Shown: positions 33,562-42,017 of the stretch, one piece after another
Layout: each line of letters begins with the position of its first letter
How positions within the stretch are numbered: the first letter of the stretch is position 1
Source: Clostridia bacterium
GTDB lineage: Bacteria; Bacillota; Clostridia; Oscillospirales; Acutalibacteraceae
NCBI GenBank assembly: GCA_017480115.1
Contig: JAFVBH010000030.1
Location: forward strand, 1-48,265
DNA length: 48,265 nucleotides
Direction: 5' to 3'
Notes under the pieces: generated by a model
Seen by the model: the letters and a program-made list of their open reading frames with translations, nothing else
The model's database searches: none
Told to the model about the DNA's origin: nothing
Made by a program: the position numbers and the translations under genes

Positions 33562-34459
33562 CGGCGGCGCCTCCCTCCGTCAGCACGAAATGCGCCGGGG
33601 AAACCTCCGTCAGCGCGCCCGTCAGCGGGGCAGCAGCAGGGTCAAATACCGTCGGCGTTCTGCTCCGTTCCAGACGCGGATCGGGAATCGGCATTGCGGA
33701 CAGCAGCGCTTTCGTATAAGGGTGACGCGGATCAGAAAATAATTCCGCCACAGGCGCAACCTCCACCAGCTTTCCGCTGATCATGACCGCCACACGGTCG
33801 CAAAGGTATTTCACCACCGACAGATCGTGGGCGATAAACAGGAAGGTAAACCCGTGCTCCGCCTGCAAATGCCGGAACAGATTGAGAATCTGCGCCTGAA
33901 TCGAAACATCAAGGGACGCGACCGGTTCGTCCGCGACCAGCAGCGACGGCTCCATGGACAGCGCGCGGGCAATCGCCACCCGCTGTCGCATGCCGCCGGA
34001 CAGCTCCGGCGGATATTTATCGAGGTAGGACGCGTCCAACCCCACGTGCCGCATCTGAAATTCCGCCTCAGCGCGATAACTGCCGCGCGGGGGACGGATA
34101 CGGTGCAGCTGCATCGGCTCGGCAATAATATCCGCCACCCGCATGCGGGGGTTCAGCCCGGACACGGAATCCTGAAAGATCAGCTGCCGCGACGTTTGCA
34201 GCAGCGGCCGATTTGCCCTGACCTGCTTTTTATCTGAAATGTTGATTCCCTGATAGAAAATTTCTCCCGCCGTAGGGCGCAGCAGATTCATAACGCAGCG
34301 GGCAAGGGTGGATTTCCCGCAGCCGGATTCCCCGACGACGCCGAAAATCTCCCCCTTGTTGATCGAAAACGACACGTCGTCCAGCGCCTTGACCGTCATG
34401 TGCCGGTTGACCGTATATGTATGGGAGAGGCGGCGCACCTCCAGTAAATTTTCACCCAC
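33554..34459 (-). CDS. oppF: Opp/Dpp-type ABC importer, ATPase (OppF-like)
   Basis: 301 residues. Walker A GESGCGKST, Q-loop IFQDSVSGLNPRM, signature LSGGMRQRVAIARAL, Walker B LLVADEP and the HD switch IAHDLS are all intact. The C-terminal oligopeptide-transporter extension is short (PLTGALTEVSPAHFV) and lacks the usual cysteines. The start is a GTG at 34459 with GGGAGG 8 nt upstream; a GTG at 34468 would overlap that site. It overlaps oppD by 8 nt. Confidence 0.9.
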   Translation of the reverse strand: MGENLLEVRRLSHTYTVNRHMTVKALDDVSFSINKGEIFGVVGESGCGKSTLARCVMNLLRPTAGEIFYQGINISDKKQVRANRPLLQTSRQLIFQDSVSGLNPRMRVADIIAEPMQLHRIRPPRGSYRAEAEFQMRHVGLDASYLDKYPPELSGGMRQRVAIARALSMEPSLLVADEPVASLDVSIQAQILNLFRHLQAEHGFTFLFIAHDLSVVKYLCDRVAVMISGKLVEVAPVAELFSDPRHPYTKALLSAMPIPDPRLERSRTPTVFDPAAAPLTGALTEVSPAHFVLTEGGAADA

Positions 34460-35465
34460 GGCGTACACCTCCCGCCCGCAAATCTACCCGCGGCGCGCGG
34501 GGATCCAGCAGCCATGCGGCGGCAAAATGCGTGTCGCTGATCTGAAACATCGGCGGCGCTTCTTGATAGTCGATCTCCAGCGCATATACGTTTCGCGGGG
34601 CAAACGCGTCCCCCGGCGGCGGGTCGATCATCGTCGGCGGCATGCCGGGCACGGTGTACAGCGGCTCGCCGGGCGCGGCAAAATACGGCAGCGACCGCAG
34701 CAGTCCCACCGTATAGGGGTGGCGGGGATCATAGAAAATATCCTCCGCCGTGCCGATCTCCACGATTCTGCCCGCGTACATGACCGCCACGCGGTCGGCG
34801 GCTCTTGCCACCACGCCGAAATCATGCGTCACCAGCACCGTCGCCGTGCCCAGCCGCTGCTGAATCTCCCGCAGCAAATCGAGAATCTGCGCCTGTACGG
34901 TCACGTCCAGCGCGGTGGTCGGCTCATCGGCAAATAAAATTTGGGGTTCCCCGGCAAGGGCGATCGCCAGCACGCACCGCTGCAGCATGCCGCCGGAAAG
35001 GCTGTGGGGATACTGTTGACAGCGCGCCTGCGCGTTATCCAGCCCCACCAGCGTCATCAATTCAAGCACGCGGCGGCGCACCGCCTCTTTGTCCATGCGC
35101 GGGTGATGGACAAGCACCGCCTCCGCGACCTGCCGTCCCACGGGCACGGTGGGATCCAGCGCGGTCATGGGATTTTGCAGGATCATGGAATACAGCCTGC
35201 CGCGCAATTTGCGCATATCGCGGTCGGTATAGTCGGTAATATCCGCGCCGCAGACCGCAATGCTGCCGCTTTTGATTCGCGCCGTATCGGGCAGCAGCTT
35301 CATAATGCTTTTGCACAGCGCGGTCTTGCCGCAGCCGGACTCCCCCACAACGGCAAGCACCTCCCCGCTTTGCAGCGAGAAGGTAACGTCCCTGACCGCC
35401 TCCACCTCCCCGTGGGGCGTGAAGAAGCTGACGGATAGATTTTTTACTTGCAATATTTCGGACAT
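34452..35465 (-). CDS. oppD: Opp/Dpp-type ABC importer, ATPase (OppD-like)
   Basis: 337 residues. Walker A GESGCGKT (41-48), signature LSGGM (156-160), Walker B ILFADEP and H-loop VTHDFG are intact. The C-terminal extension [18 protein letters not shown] aligns with the family's PPGCxFxPRCxxxxxxC, but every cysteine is replaced (Asp, Asn, Asp, and Ala in FAAAW). The ATG at 35465 has no good ribosome site; 81 nt with alternative hairpins (35482-35516, CTGACG/CGTCAG or TCCGCTG/CAGCGGA) separate it from oppA, a common arrangement that leaves more binding protein than ATPase. Confidence 0.92.
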   Translation of the reverse strand: MSEILQVKNLSVSFFTPHGEVEAVRDVTFSLQSGEVLAVVGESGCGKTALCKSIMKLLPDTARIKSGSIAVCGADITDYTDRDMRKLRGRLYSMILQNPMTALDPTVPVGRQVAEAVLVHHPRMDKEAVRRRVLELMTLVGLDNAQARCQQYPHSLSGGMLQRCVLAIALAGEPQILFADEPTTALDVTVQAQILDLLREIQQRLGTATVLVTHDFGVVARAADRVAVMYAGRIVEIGTAEDIFYDPRHPYTVGLLRSLPYFAAPGEPLYTVPGMPPTMIDPPPGDAFAPRNVYALEIDYQEAPPMFQISDTHFAAAWLLDPRAPRVDLRAGGVRRG

Positions 35466-35546
35466 AATTTAATTTAACGGGCTGACGTCCGCTGCGTCAG
35501 GCAGGGCGTCAGCGGAGAGAAGTTTCGGAAGCCGCATATGCAGATG

Positions 35547-37091
35547 TTACGCGAGCTGCCATTCCGTTACGTTCCAAAAAATTCCCACGCCGTGGTGCCC
35601 CATCACGGTATCGGGGGCGATGCCCTTGAGCGCGGCGGTCGCTACGTAATCCGCGTCGATATAGCAAATAAAAGCATACGGCGGGTCGCTCGCCAGCGCA
35701 CTCTGGAACTTGGCGTACGCTGCAGCACGGACGGCGGGATCGTCGGTGCGGCGCGCCGCCGTCAGATACGCGTCCACGTCGTCGTTGGAATAGCCGCTGT
35801 AATTCGCGCCCTTACCGGCGCCGAATACCTTATAGGTATGGTCGTCCGCGTCAAAGGGGCTGCCCCAGCCGATCAGGAACGCCATTTGCTTGCTCCAGTC
35901 GATCACGGCGGGAATCTCCACGGTCATGTCAATACCGACCGCCCGCAGCTGCTGGGCGGCGGCGTTGGCAATGTCGATACGCGCCTGATCGCCCGCGCGG
36001 CAGTTGCAGGTAAAGGCGATTTTCTCGCCGTCCCGGTAGTAAAAGCCGTCTGCGCCCTTCTCGCAGCCGATATCGATGAGCGCCTGTTCCGCCTTTTCGG
36101 GATCATAGGTATACTGTTCTACATCTTCATTGTTATAGATGTTTCTTTGCAGCGGGCCGTAAGCGACCGTGCCGTGCCCGCGCAGAACGCTGTCTACAAT
36201 CGCCTGTCTGTCGATCCCGTAGCAGATGGCGGGGATCACGTCGCGGTTTTTCGTCCAGTAGTCGTTGGCGAAGTTAAACATGATCCCGCGGTAATCCGAG
36301 GTTTTCATATTGTAAACGGTATACGCCGCGTTATCCGCGAAGCTTTCCGCGTCCTTCGGCGTCAGAAGCGCCAGATCCAGCTCACCGGAACGCAGTTGGA
36401 GCGCTTTGGCGGTATCGTCCTCTACAATTTTAAACACGATCTTATCAATATTCGCGGCGCCTTTAAAATAGTCTTCGTTTTTCACAAGGGTGATCGCCTG
36501 TCCCTCGTCCCAGCGCTCCAGCTTATACGGACCGGTGCCGACGGGATTGCGGAAAAAATCGCCGGTCTGCATATCCTCGCCCTCCAGCAGGTGCCGGGGC
36601 AGTACCGCCATGGTCATGTAGTCCAAAAACGCCACATTGGGCGCTGCCAGCCGGAACGCGACGGTGTGCGCGTCAATGACCGTGATCTCTTCCACGTCCT
36701 CAAAATTGGGCGCGTTCTCAGACTCGTTCGCGGGATCCATGATCGCCTCGATGGTGAATTTCACATCGTCCGCAGTAACGGCTTCCCCATCGTGCCACTT
36801 GGCGTCTTTCACCATGTGAAACGTGTAGGTATACGTATCGGCGTCGTAGTCCCAGCGTTCCGCCAGGGCAGGCGCCACGTCGTTACTGCCGTCATGAGCG
36901 GTCAGCCCGTTAAACAGCAGAATGTTGATCTCGCCGTGCTCGTCAATCGCCGGATTGATGCGGGTATAATCGCCGCTGGCATATACAAGCATGGTTTCCG
37001 CCGCAACAGGAGTATCGCCCTCTTTTTTGCCGCATGCCGCAAACGCAAACAGCATCGCCGCGGCAAGCAGGATCGCAAACATTTTTTTCAT
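35547..37091 (-). CDS. oppA: ABC importer substrate-binding lipoprotein (OppA/DppA/NikA family, SBP_bac_5)
   Basis: 514 residues. A lipoprotein signal (MKKMFAILLAAAMLFAFAAC, Cys20) anchors an SBP_bac_5 domain: ALAERWDYDADTYTYTFH, AKWHDGEAVTADDVKFTIE and NPVGTGPYKLERWDEGQ are family landmarks. It captures the solute outside and delivers it to OppBC. The ligand (oligopeptide, nickel chelate or other) cannot be read. AGAGGT precedes ATG 37091; an upstream ATG at 37121 is less suitable. It is the first gene of the importer operon, behind a CsoR-type candidate operator. Confidence 0.92.
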   Translation of the reverse strand: MKKMFAILLAAAMLFAFAACGKKEGDTPVAAETMLVYASGDYTRINPAIDEHGEINILLFNGLTAHDGSNDVAPALAERWDYDADTYTYTFHMVKDAKWHDGEAVTADDVKFTIEAIMDPANESENAPNFEDVEEITVIDAHTVAFRLAAPNVAFLDYMTMAVLPRHLLEGEDMQTGDFFRNPVGTGPYKLERWDEGQAITLVKNEDYFKGAANIDKIVFKIVEDDTAKALQLRSGELDLALLTPKDAESFADNAAYTVYNMKTSDYRGIMFNFANDYWTKNRDVIPAICYGIDRQAIVDSVLRGHGTVAYGPLQRNIYNNEDVEQYTYDPEKAEQALIDIGCEKGADGFYYRDGEKIAFTCNCRAGDQARIDIANAAAQQLRAVGIDMTVEIPAVIDWSKQMAFLIGWGSPFDADDHTYKVFGAGKGANYSGYSNDDVDAYLTAARRTDDPAVRAAAYAKFQSALASDPPYAFICYIDADYVATAALKGIAPDTVMGHHGVGIFWNVTEWQLA

Positions 37092-37127
37092 AAAAATACC
37101 TCTGATACTATGATTGTGCACGACAAT

Positions 37128-37156
37128 AGTTTATCAGAGGTTGTTTTTTTTCACAA
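37128..37156 (-). promoter_or_regulatory. Candidate promoter of the importer operon
   Basis: On the minus strand TTGTGA (37151-37156), 17 bp, TAAACT (37128-37133), 36 bp before oppA. Its -35 touches the 17-bp candidate operator, so a bound repressor would block it. Confidence 0.5.
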
Positions 37157-37171
37157 GCCCTATAGGGGGTT
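37155..37171 (-). promoter_or_regulatory. Candidate CsoR-family operator before oppA
   Basis: Minus strand AACCCCCTATAGGGCTT, with the palindromic core CCCTATAGGG, a GC-tract/A-T-centre layout known for CsoR-family sites. It lies 63 nt before the oppA ATG. A 13/17 match lies before csoR. Confidence 0.55.
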
Positions 37172-37177
37172 GTTTGT

Positions 37178-37477
37178 TCACATATATTTTTGTATCGCTT
37201 TTTGAAATTCCTCGATAGCTTCCGTATCGCCGTCCTCAATGGCATGGGCGATACAGTGGGTGATATGCTCGTTGATGATCTCTTTCCCGATGCCGTTGAG
37301 CGCGGATTTGGACGCGGACAGCTGAATCAGAACCTCGGAGCAGTCGGCGTCATTCTCGATCAGCCGCTTGACATGCTCCAAATGCCCGATCACGCGGGAC
37401 AAGCGATTCAGCTGCCGCTTTTTTTCCTCGGGCGAGTGATGATGGCTGTGCAGATGTCGCCGTTTTTCATCTTCCAT
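37178..37477 (-). CDS. csoR: CsoR-family metal-sensing transcriptional repressor
   Basis: 99 residues of the DUF156 helical fold (CsoR/RcnR/FrmR/CstR). Cys46, His71 and Cys75 have the exact spacing (25, then 4) of the M. tuberculosis CsoR Cu(I) ligands. The N-terminus is His-rich (HLHSHHH), and the usual GQ of helix 1 reads GH (His32), features that could extend the site toward nickel or cobalt as in InrS/RcnR. Family members bind DNA without metal and release it when metal binds. GAGGAGG precedes the ATG. It lies directly before the importer operon and has matching candidate sites before both. Confidence 0.9.
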   Translation of the reverse strand: MEDEKRRHLHSHHHSPEEKKRQLNRLSRVIGHLEHVKRLIENDADCSEVLIQLSASKSALNGIGKEIINEHITHCIAHAIEDGDTEAIEEFQKAIQKYM

Positions 37478-37541
37478 ACAACGCAGCCTCCTCTTGCTTC
37501 ATGATACATATTTAAGAATATCACATTTCAAAAAAAATGGA

Positions 37542-37558
37542 AAGCCCCCTGCGGGGTT
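37542..37558 (-). promoter_or_regulatory. Second candidate CsoR-family operator, before csoR
   Basis: Minus strand AACCCCGCAGGGGGCTT, 13/17 identical to the site before oppA and at the same distance (64 nt) from its gene's ATG. It also overlaps a CTGCGG/CCGCAG stem followed by TTTTTTTT that could end the upstream gene, so a terminator reading competes. Confidence 0.4.
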
Positions 37559-38135
37559 ATTTTATCCGCAGAGCAACGGTCAGCTGATAATCATTACCTG
37601 AAAAATCAGACAGATTAAATAATTCCGTATCCTTTTTATATTCCAAAAACATGCTTTCTTCTACCGACAGCAGCCCCAATCCCCGGGATTTCAACACCGC
37701 CTCGTATTCCGTCCAAAGGCGAGTAAACATTTGATCCCGCGCAGCCGCCGGGCAAGCCGTCAGCGCGGCGACCTCCGCCGCCGGAAAGCAACGCCGGGCA
37801 ACGCGAAAATCGCAGGCATGCAGATTTTGAATATCAACGCCCACCTCGTACCGCGCGGAACACACCGCCGCCGCAAAATCACCGGCATGTGAAATATTAT
37901 AGTGAAAATCGGGATATTCTATGATGTAGGGCTTGCCGCCCGCCGCGCAAGCCACGGTAACTGCGGCGGGATCCGCGCCCGTCACGCGGTGCAATAAAAC
38001 GCCCGCCGCGATTCTGCCGCAGGCGGATAATGCCGATTCCTTTTTCTTATATTTCGGCAACGACAAAAAAGAGCCGGTATCCTCCCCGACGTTGACCAAC
38101 GCGATTGAAAATTTATCATTTTCTTTGATCCGCAT
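37557..38135 (-). CDS. 4'-phosphopantetheinyl transferase superfamily protein
   Basis: 192 residues. NISHAGDFAAAVCS, EVGVDIQ (Asp101, Mg binding) and WTEYEAVLKSRGLGL (Glu145, Lys149; the usual W-[ST]-x-KEAxxK) mark an Sfp-type transferase moving phosphopantetheine from CoA to a carrier protein. It is shorter than Sfp (about 224). No polyketide, peptide synthetase or fatty-acid gene is nearby, so its carrier-protein partner is not visible here. GAGGA precedes the ATG. csoR follows on the same strand after an 80-nt gap. Confidence 0.85.
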   Translation of the reverse strand: MRIKENDKFSIALVNVGEDTGSFLSLPKYKKKESALSACGRIAAGVLLHRVTGADPAAVTVACAAGGKPYIIEYPDFHYNISHAGDFAAAVCSARYEVGVDIQNLHACDFRVARRCFPAAEVAALTACPAAARDQMFTRLWTEYEAVLKSRGLGLLSVEESMFLEYKKDTELFNLSDFSGNDYQLTVALRIK

Positions 38136-38186
38136 GTTATATCCTCGCGAAAAATAGAGACACTATGTAGAAAAGGAGAAGTGAAC

Positions 38187-38540
38187 ATGATCTATCTGAA
38201 AGCATTTATTGTGGGCGGGCTGATCTGCCTTGTGGGGCAGATTCTGATCGACAACACGAAGCTGACCCCGGCAAGGATTCTCGTGGGCTTTGTCGTGCTG
38301 GGCGTGATCTTAGGCGCATTCGGCGTGTATCAGCCGCTGGTGGAATTTGCCGGCTGCGGCGCGACAGTCCCGCTGACCGGCTTCGGCAACGCCCTTGCAG
38401 AGGGCACAAAGAAAGCCATTGAGGAACAGGGGCTGCTGGGCGCGATGACCGGTCCGCTGACCGCAGGCGCGGCGGGAATCCTCGCCGCGGTGATGAGCGG
38501 ACTTGCCGTATCGTTCCTGACAAAGCCGCGCGCGAAATAA
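38187..38540 (+). CDS. spoVAE: Stage V sporulation protein AE (SpoVAEb type)
   Basis: 117 residues, about three to four membrane helices, with GGLICLVGQILIDNTKLTPA and GAMTGPLTAGAAGILAAV as family landmarks. The length agrees with SpoVAEb (about 116). SpoVA proteins form the inner-membrane channel that moves dipicolinic acid into spores and releases it at germination. AAGGAG (38173-38178) suits ATG 38187; the GTG at 38181 is too close. spoVAC and spoVAD, its usual neighbours, are absent here. Confidence 0.88.
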   Translation: MIYLKAFIVGGLICLVGQILIDNTKLTPARILVGFVVLGVILGAFGVYQPLVEFAGCGATVPLTGFGNALAEGTKKAIEEQGLLGAMTGPLTAGAAGILAAVMSGLAVSFLTKPRAK

Positions 38541-38586
38541 CTCCGGCGGCGCCAACGCTCCGCGCACAGAGGCATCAAAACCGAAA

Positions 38587-39024
38587 TTACGCATTTTTAT
38601 AGATCTCGCTCTGCCGCACCGCTTCCTTATCGCAGCGCTCGTTTTCCGGGTGGCCGTTATGCCCACGTACCCAGTGAAACGTGAGTTTATGCTGCGCCAT
38701 TACGGCAAGCAATTGCTGCCAAAGGTCGGTATTGGGGACGGGCTTGCCGGATTTGACCCAGTTTTTCTTTGCCCAATTGTCCAGCCAATGCTTGGTGACG
38801 GAATCCGCCACATATTTGGAATCTGTGGTGATCAGCACCTCGCAGGGACGGTTGAGCGCCCGCAGCCCCTCGATCACCGCAGTCAGTTCCATGCGGTTGT
38901 TGGTGGTCTGCGCCGCGCCGCCGCTGAGCATTTTCTCATACTGCCCGTACCGTAAAATACAGCACCAGCCGCCGGGCCCGGGATTGCCGGAACACGCCCC
39001 GTCGGTAAACATCTCTACGATCAT
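38587..39024 (-). CDS. rnhA: Ribonuclease HI
   Basis: 145 residues. The catalytic carboxylates Asp8 ([15 protein letters not shown]), Glu46 ([13 protein letters not shown]), Asp68 (TTDSKYV) and Asp132 are present, with His122 in [14 protein letters not shown]. The basic handle [13 protein letters not shown], absent from some RNases H, is present. It cleaves RNA in RNA-DNA hybrids. It is convergent with spoVAE (46 nt gap) and is a single gene. Confidence 0.96.
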   Translation of the reverse strand: MIVEMFTDGACSGNPGPGGWCCILRYGQYEKMLSGGAAQTTNNRMELTAVIEGLRALNRPCEVLITTDSKYVADSVTKHWLDNWAKKNWVKSGKPVPNTDLWQQLLAVMAQHKLTFHWVRGHNGHPENERCDKEAVRQSEIYKNA

Positions 39025-39154
39025 AATACCCTCCGTAACCGTGATAAATCAATAATACTATTCCCAAATTTTATTGTCAAGAACGGATTACGAACCAACC
39101 GGGCAACGGGCGCGTCCCGCTGCACCCTGATTTTTTCACGAAAGGTGAACGCTC

Positions 39155-41473
39155 ATGCAAGCAGTGATTCTCGCCGGGGGCGAGGGCAAACGGCTCCGCC
39201 CCCTCACACATAACAAACCCAAGCCTATGGTGAAGCTGTTTTCCAAGCCGGTGCTGGAGCATACCCTGACCATGCTGGAGGCGGCAGGTTTTGACGACGC
39301 CGTGCTTACGCTGCACTACCTGCCGGAAGAGATCCGGCACTGTTTCGGCGCGTCCTTCGGCAGCCTGCGGCTGCAATATTCCATGGAATCGCAGCCCCGG
39401 GGCACGGCGGGCGCGTTCAACGACGCGATGCGGCTGCTGGATCCGGAAACGCCGACCTTTGTCATCAGCGGCGACGGCGTCTGCTGCTTCGACTACGGAA
39501 AAATTCTGTCGTTCCATCAGGACATGGCGGCGACCGCCACGGTGGTCTGCGTACCGGTCAAGCAGCCGGGGGAATACGGCATCGTCAACACCGACGAGGC
39601 GGGCAATATCCTGTCCTTTTCCGAAAAGCCCGGCTGGAACCGGCTGGACGGCAGCCTTGCCAACACGGGCGTTTATATTATCGAGCCCGACGTCTGCGAG
39701 CTGATCCCCGGGGACAGACCCGTGGATTTCGCAAAGGACGTATTTCCCGCGCTGCTCAGCATGGAAACCCCTTTTTACGCCTATGAGGAGACGGGCTACT
39801 GGTGCGACATCGGCGCGCCGGAGGCATACAAGCAGTGCCATAACGATATTTTTGACGGCAAGACCACGATCCTGCTACCGGAGCTGAAAAAAAATATTTA
39901 CTCCCTGTCGCCGCTGCCTGCGGGAAATTACACCCTGATCCCGCCGGTTTATCTCGGGAACAACATCACCGTGGAGGACGGCGCGGTCATCGGGCCGTAT
40001 ACCGTGCTGGGGGACGCCTGCTTTGTGGGCAGAAACGCCAATATCCGCAAATCCGTCGCCGGAGACGGCGCGTTTTTCGGCGAGGACGCGCTGGTGTCCG
40101 ACGGCGTGATCTGCGACGGCGCGTCCGTGCGAAAGGGCAGCCGCGTGTTTGAAAACGCCGTTGTAGGCGGGCAGTCCGTCATCGGGGAAAACAGCACCGT
40201 GGGCAGCGGCGTGACCGTGGCGGCGGAAAAGGCGATTCCCAAAAATACTTTGGTTTCGGAATCCGTCACCGACGGCAGCTCCCCGGAGATTATCATCGAA
40301 AACGGCAGCATCAGCGGCGCGGCGTTTACGGATATGTCCGTTCTGCGCGCCGCCGCCGTCGGCGCAGGGTTTGGCAGCGTGATGCACGGCAAATACCTCG
40401 CCGCCGCCTGCGACGGCAAAAACAGCTCCGCAGCGGCGCTGTCCGCCCTGTGCGGCGGGATCATCTCCGCGGGCGGCAACGTGTGGAACTTCGGCGGGTG
40501 CTTTCGGGCGCAGTTTGATTTTCTGCTGACTTATACGGGCATGAACGGCGGCGCGTTCGTCTCCACCGACGGCGGCATCATTACCGTCAGCTTTGCGGGC
40601 GAGCATGGGCTGCCGCCGGGCAGGGGAACGGTGCGGGAGCTGGAATACCGCCTGCGCCGCGCGGATTTTATCCCCTGCAACCCGGAGCATTGCGGCTCGG
40701 TGCGGGATATGTCCTATTTGCTGTCCATGTACCGCCGTCAGCTGGGCTTTTATAAGAACGAGTATTACGGCGGGCACGTGTTCGGCGTCGTCAGCCCAAA
40801 CGGAGTAATTAATAATTTTGTACGGGAATTTTTCGGCAAAAGCGTGGCGGACGACGCGCGCCGCCCGTTGTTTATCATCAACAACGAGGGCACGGCGGCG
40901 TCCATGATCGACGAGCAGGGCGCAGAGATCGGCTACGAAAAGCTGCTGACCCTTGCCGCTTCGGACGACTTTGCCGGCGGCAGCAACGTAGCGGTGCCTT
41001 TTGACGCGCCGAAAGCCATCAGTACCACTGCGGCGGCGCAAAATTGCCATATCGTCCGCTATTGCGATGAGGACGACGCGGCGGGCGCGGACGCTTCGGC
41101 GCTGATCGCCGCCTGCGTCTGGGCGCGGGACGCGCTGTATCTGACGGTCAAGCTGACGGATATGTGTATCCGCTCCGGCAAAACCATAACGCAGCTCGTG
41201 AACGCCTTGCCGGAATTTTCGGTTTACCGCCGCGCCATGGCAGTGCCGGGCGGCAATGAAAACACTGCGGGACTGCTGGATCATTTCCGGCGGCAGAGCA
41301 GTGAAAAGCAGGGGATGGGCGTGCGTATTTCCTATCCCAAGGGCGACGTGCTGCTTACCGCCGCCGACAAGGGCAACCAGATCCGCATCACCGCCGAGGC
41401 GACCAGCGCCGAAACCGCCGAAGAGCTGTGCGGAGAGATTCAGGATATGATTTCAAAGTTAAGCGAGAAATAA
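39155..41473 (+). CDS. Sugar-phosphate nucleotidyltransferase fused to left-handed beta-helix and degenerate phosphohexomutase
   Basis: 772 residues in three parts. (1) Nucleotidyltransferase, 1-235: LAGGEGKRLRPLT, FVISGDGVCCFD and YGIVNTDEAG ... FSEKP are intact, so NDP-sugar synthesis (for example GDP-mannose or similar) is plausible. (2) Left-handed beta-helix hexapeptide repeats, about 250-370. (3) A phosphomannomutase-like region, about 380-772, in which the phosphoserine loop TASHNP reads VSTDGG and the metal loop DGDADR reads NEGTAA, so mutase activity appears lost. AAAGGTG precedes the ATG. Transcribed alone; repeats follow. The sugar is not readable. Confidence 0.85.
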   Translation: MQAVILAGGEGKRLRPLTHNKPKPMVKLFSKPVLEHTLTMLEAAGFDDAVLTLHYLPEEIRHCFGASFGSLRLQYSMESQPRGTAGAFNDAMRLLDPETPTFVISGDGVCCFDYGKILSFHQDMAATATVVCVPVKQPGEYGIVNTDEAGNILSFSEKPGWNRLDGSLANTGVYIIEPDVCELIPGDRPVDFAKDVFPALLSMETPFYAYEETGYWCDIGAPEAYKQCHNDIFDGKTTILLPELKKNIYSLSPLPAGNYTLIPPVYLGNNITVEDGAVIGPYTVLGDACFVGRNANIRKSVAGDGAFFGEDALVSDGVICDGASVRKGSRVFENAVVGGQSVIGENSTVGSGVTVAAEKAIPKNTLVSESVTDGSSPEIIIENGSISGAAFTDMSVLRAAAVGAGFGSVMHGKYLAAACDGKNSSAAALSALCGGIISAGGNVWNFGGCFRAQFDFLLTYTGMNGGAFVSTDGGIITVSFAGEHGLPPGRGTVRELEYRLRRADFIPCNPEHCGSVRDMSYLLSMYRRQLGFYKNEYYGGHVFGVVSPNGVINNFVREFFGKSVADDARRPLFIINNEGTAASMIDEQGAEIGYEKLLTLAASDDFAGGSNVAVPFDAPKAISTTAAAQNCHIVRYCDEDDAAGADASALIAACVWARDALYLTVKLTDMCIRSGKTITQLVNALPEFSVYRRAMAVPGGNENTAGLLDHFRRQSSEKQGMGVRISYPKGDVLLTAADKGNQIRITAEATSAETAEELCGEIQDMISKLSEK

Positions 41474-41481
41474 GAAATGAG

Positions 41482-41650
41482 AAGGAATTTCGAAACCGCT
41501 TCGCGGTTGGATTTATAAATCAAAATATTGGACTTCGCTTGTAGGGACGGCCATCGGCCGTCCGTCAGGCGCGCGCAAAATCAACGGATGGCCATTGGCC
41601 ATCCCTACAGGATCGCGTGACGATCTTCTTTCGCTAAATCAGAATTTAAT
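41482..41650. repeat. Dispersed repeat, copy with GGCCGTCC core
   Basis: Starts AACCGCTTCGCGGTTGGATT, then a 70-nt core (41540-41609) from TGTAGGGACGG to CCATCCCTACA with hairpins GACGGCCATCGGCCGTC and GGATGGCCATTGGCCATCC, and ends GCTAAATCAGAATTTA. The left flank is shorter than in the copy at 11.9 kb. No gene lies in 41474-42017, which holds this copy, the next one and the rnj promoter. Confidence 0.8.
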
Positions 41651-41839
41651 GAATAATGAATCGTGAATGATGAATGATTGTGGAACCGCTTCGCGGTTGG
41701 ATTTATAGACGCAAAATAGGCGCACAATCTTGTAGGGATGGTCAATGGCCATCCGTTGATTTTACGCATAACCCGACGGATGCCCAATGGGCATCCCTAC
41801 AGGATCGTGTGACGATCTTCTTGTGATAAATCACAATTT
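41649..41839. repeat. Dispersed repeat, second tandem copy
   Basis: Begins with the ATGAATAATGAATCGTGAAT tract, then AACCGCTTCGCGGTTGGATT again, a 71-nt core (41731-41801) and the end GATAAATCACAATTT. It is head-to-tail with the previous copy. Confidence 0.8.
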
Positions 41840-41846
41840 CCAATCC

Positions 41847-41875
41847 TTGACAATCTGTAAAAAATATTGTATTAT
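41847..41875 (+). promoter_or_regulatory. Promoter for the rnj operon
   Basis: TTGACA (41847-41852), 17 bp, TATTAT (41870-41875). The leader to the rnj ATG is about 135 nt and holds GCCGTCGGCGAAGGCGGC, a small hairpin. The -35 begins 8 nt after the repeat. Confidence 0.75.
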
Positions 41876-42017
41876 AAACTGAATAAGCAATTTCAGCCGT
41901 CGGCGAAGGCGGCTTACATATATCAAAATTTCACAGTGCGTATGACCGTGACCGGGGAGTGCAGGCAATGCAATGTTCCGCGGTCATGCAGGTGTATATG
42001 CTCAAAAAGGAGAATTT

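Noticed and set aside
35538..37205. A 555-codon open frame on the plus strand opposite oppA
   Set aside because: It is a shadow of the GC-rich third positions of oppA; it shows no motif, and oppA has a lipobox, family motifs and a ribosome site.
37542..37558. Treating this site only as the terminator of the phosphopantetheinyl transferase gene
   Set aside because: The CTGCGG/CCGCAG stem and T-run make this possible, but the 13/17 match and equal spacing to the site before oppA favour an operator; both readings are kept open.
39875..41284. A 469-codon frame on the minus strand opposite the nucleotidyltransferase fusion
   Set aside because: Arg/Ala/His-rich antisense artefact with no recognisable domain, overlapping a clear gene.
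41482..41839. Possible CRISPR array in the tandem repeats
   Set aside because: Units are about 180 bp with large hairpins and only two copies; there are no short repeats with unique spacers and no cas gene.
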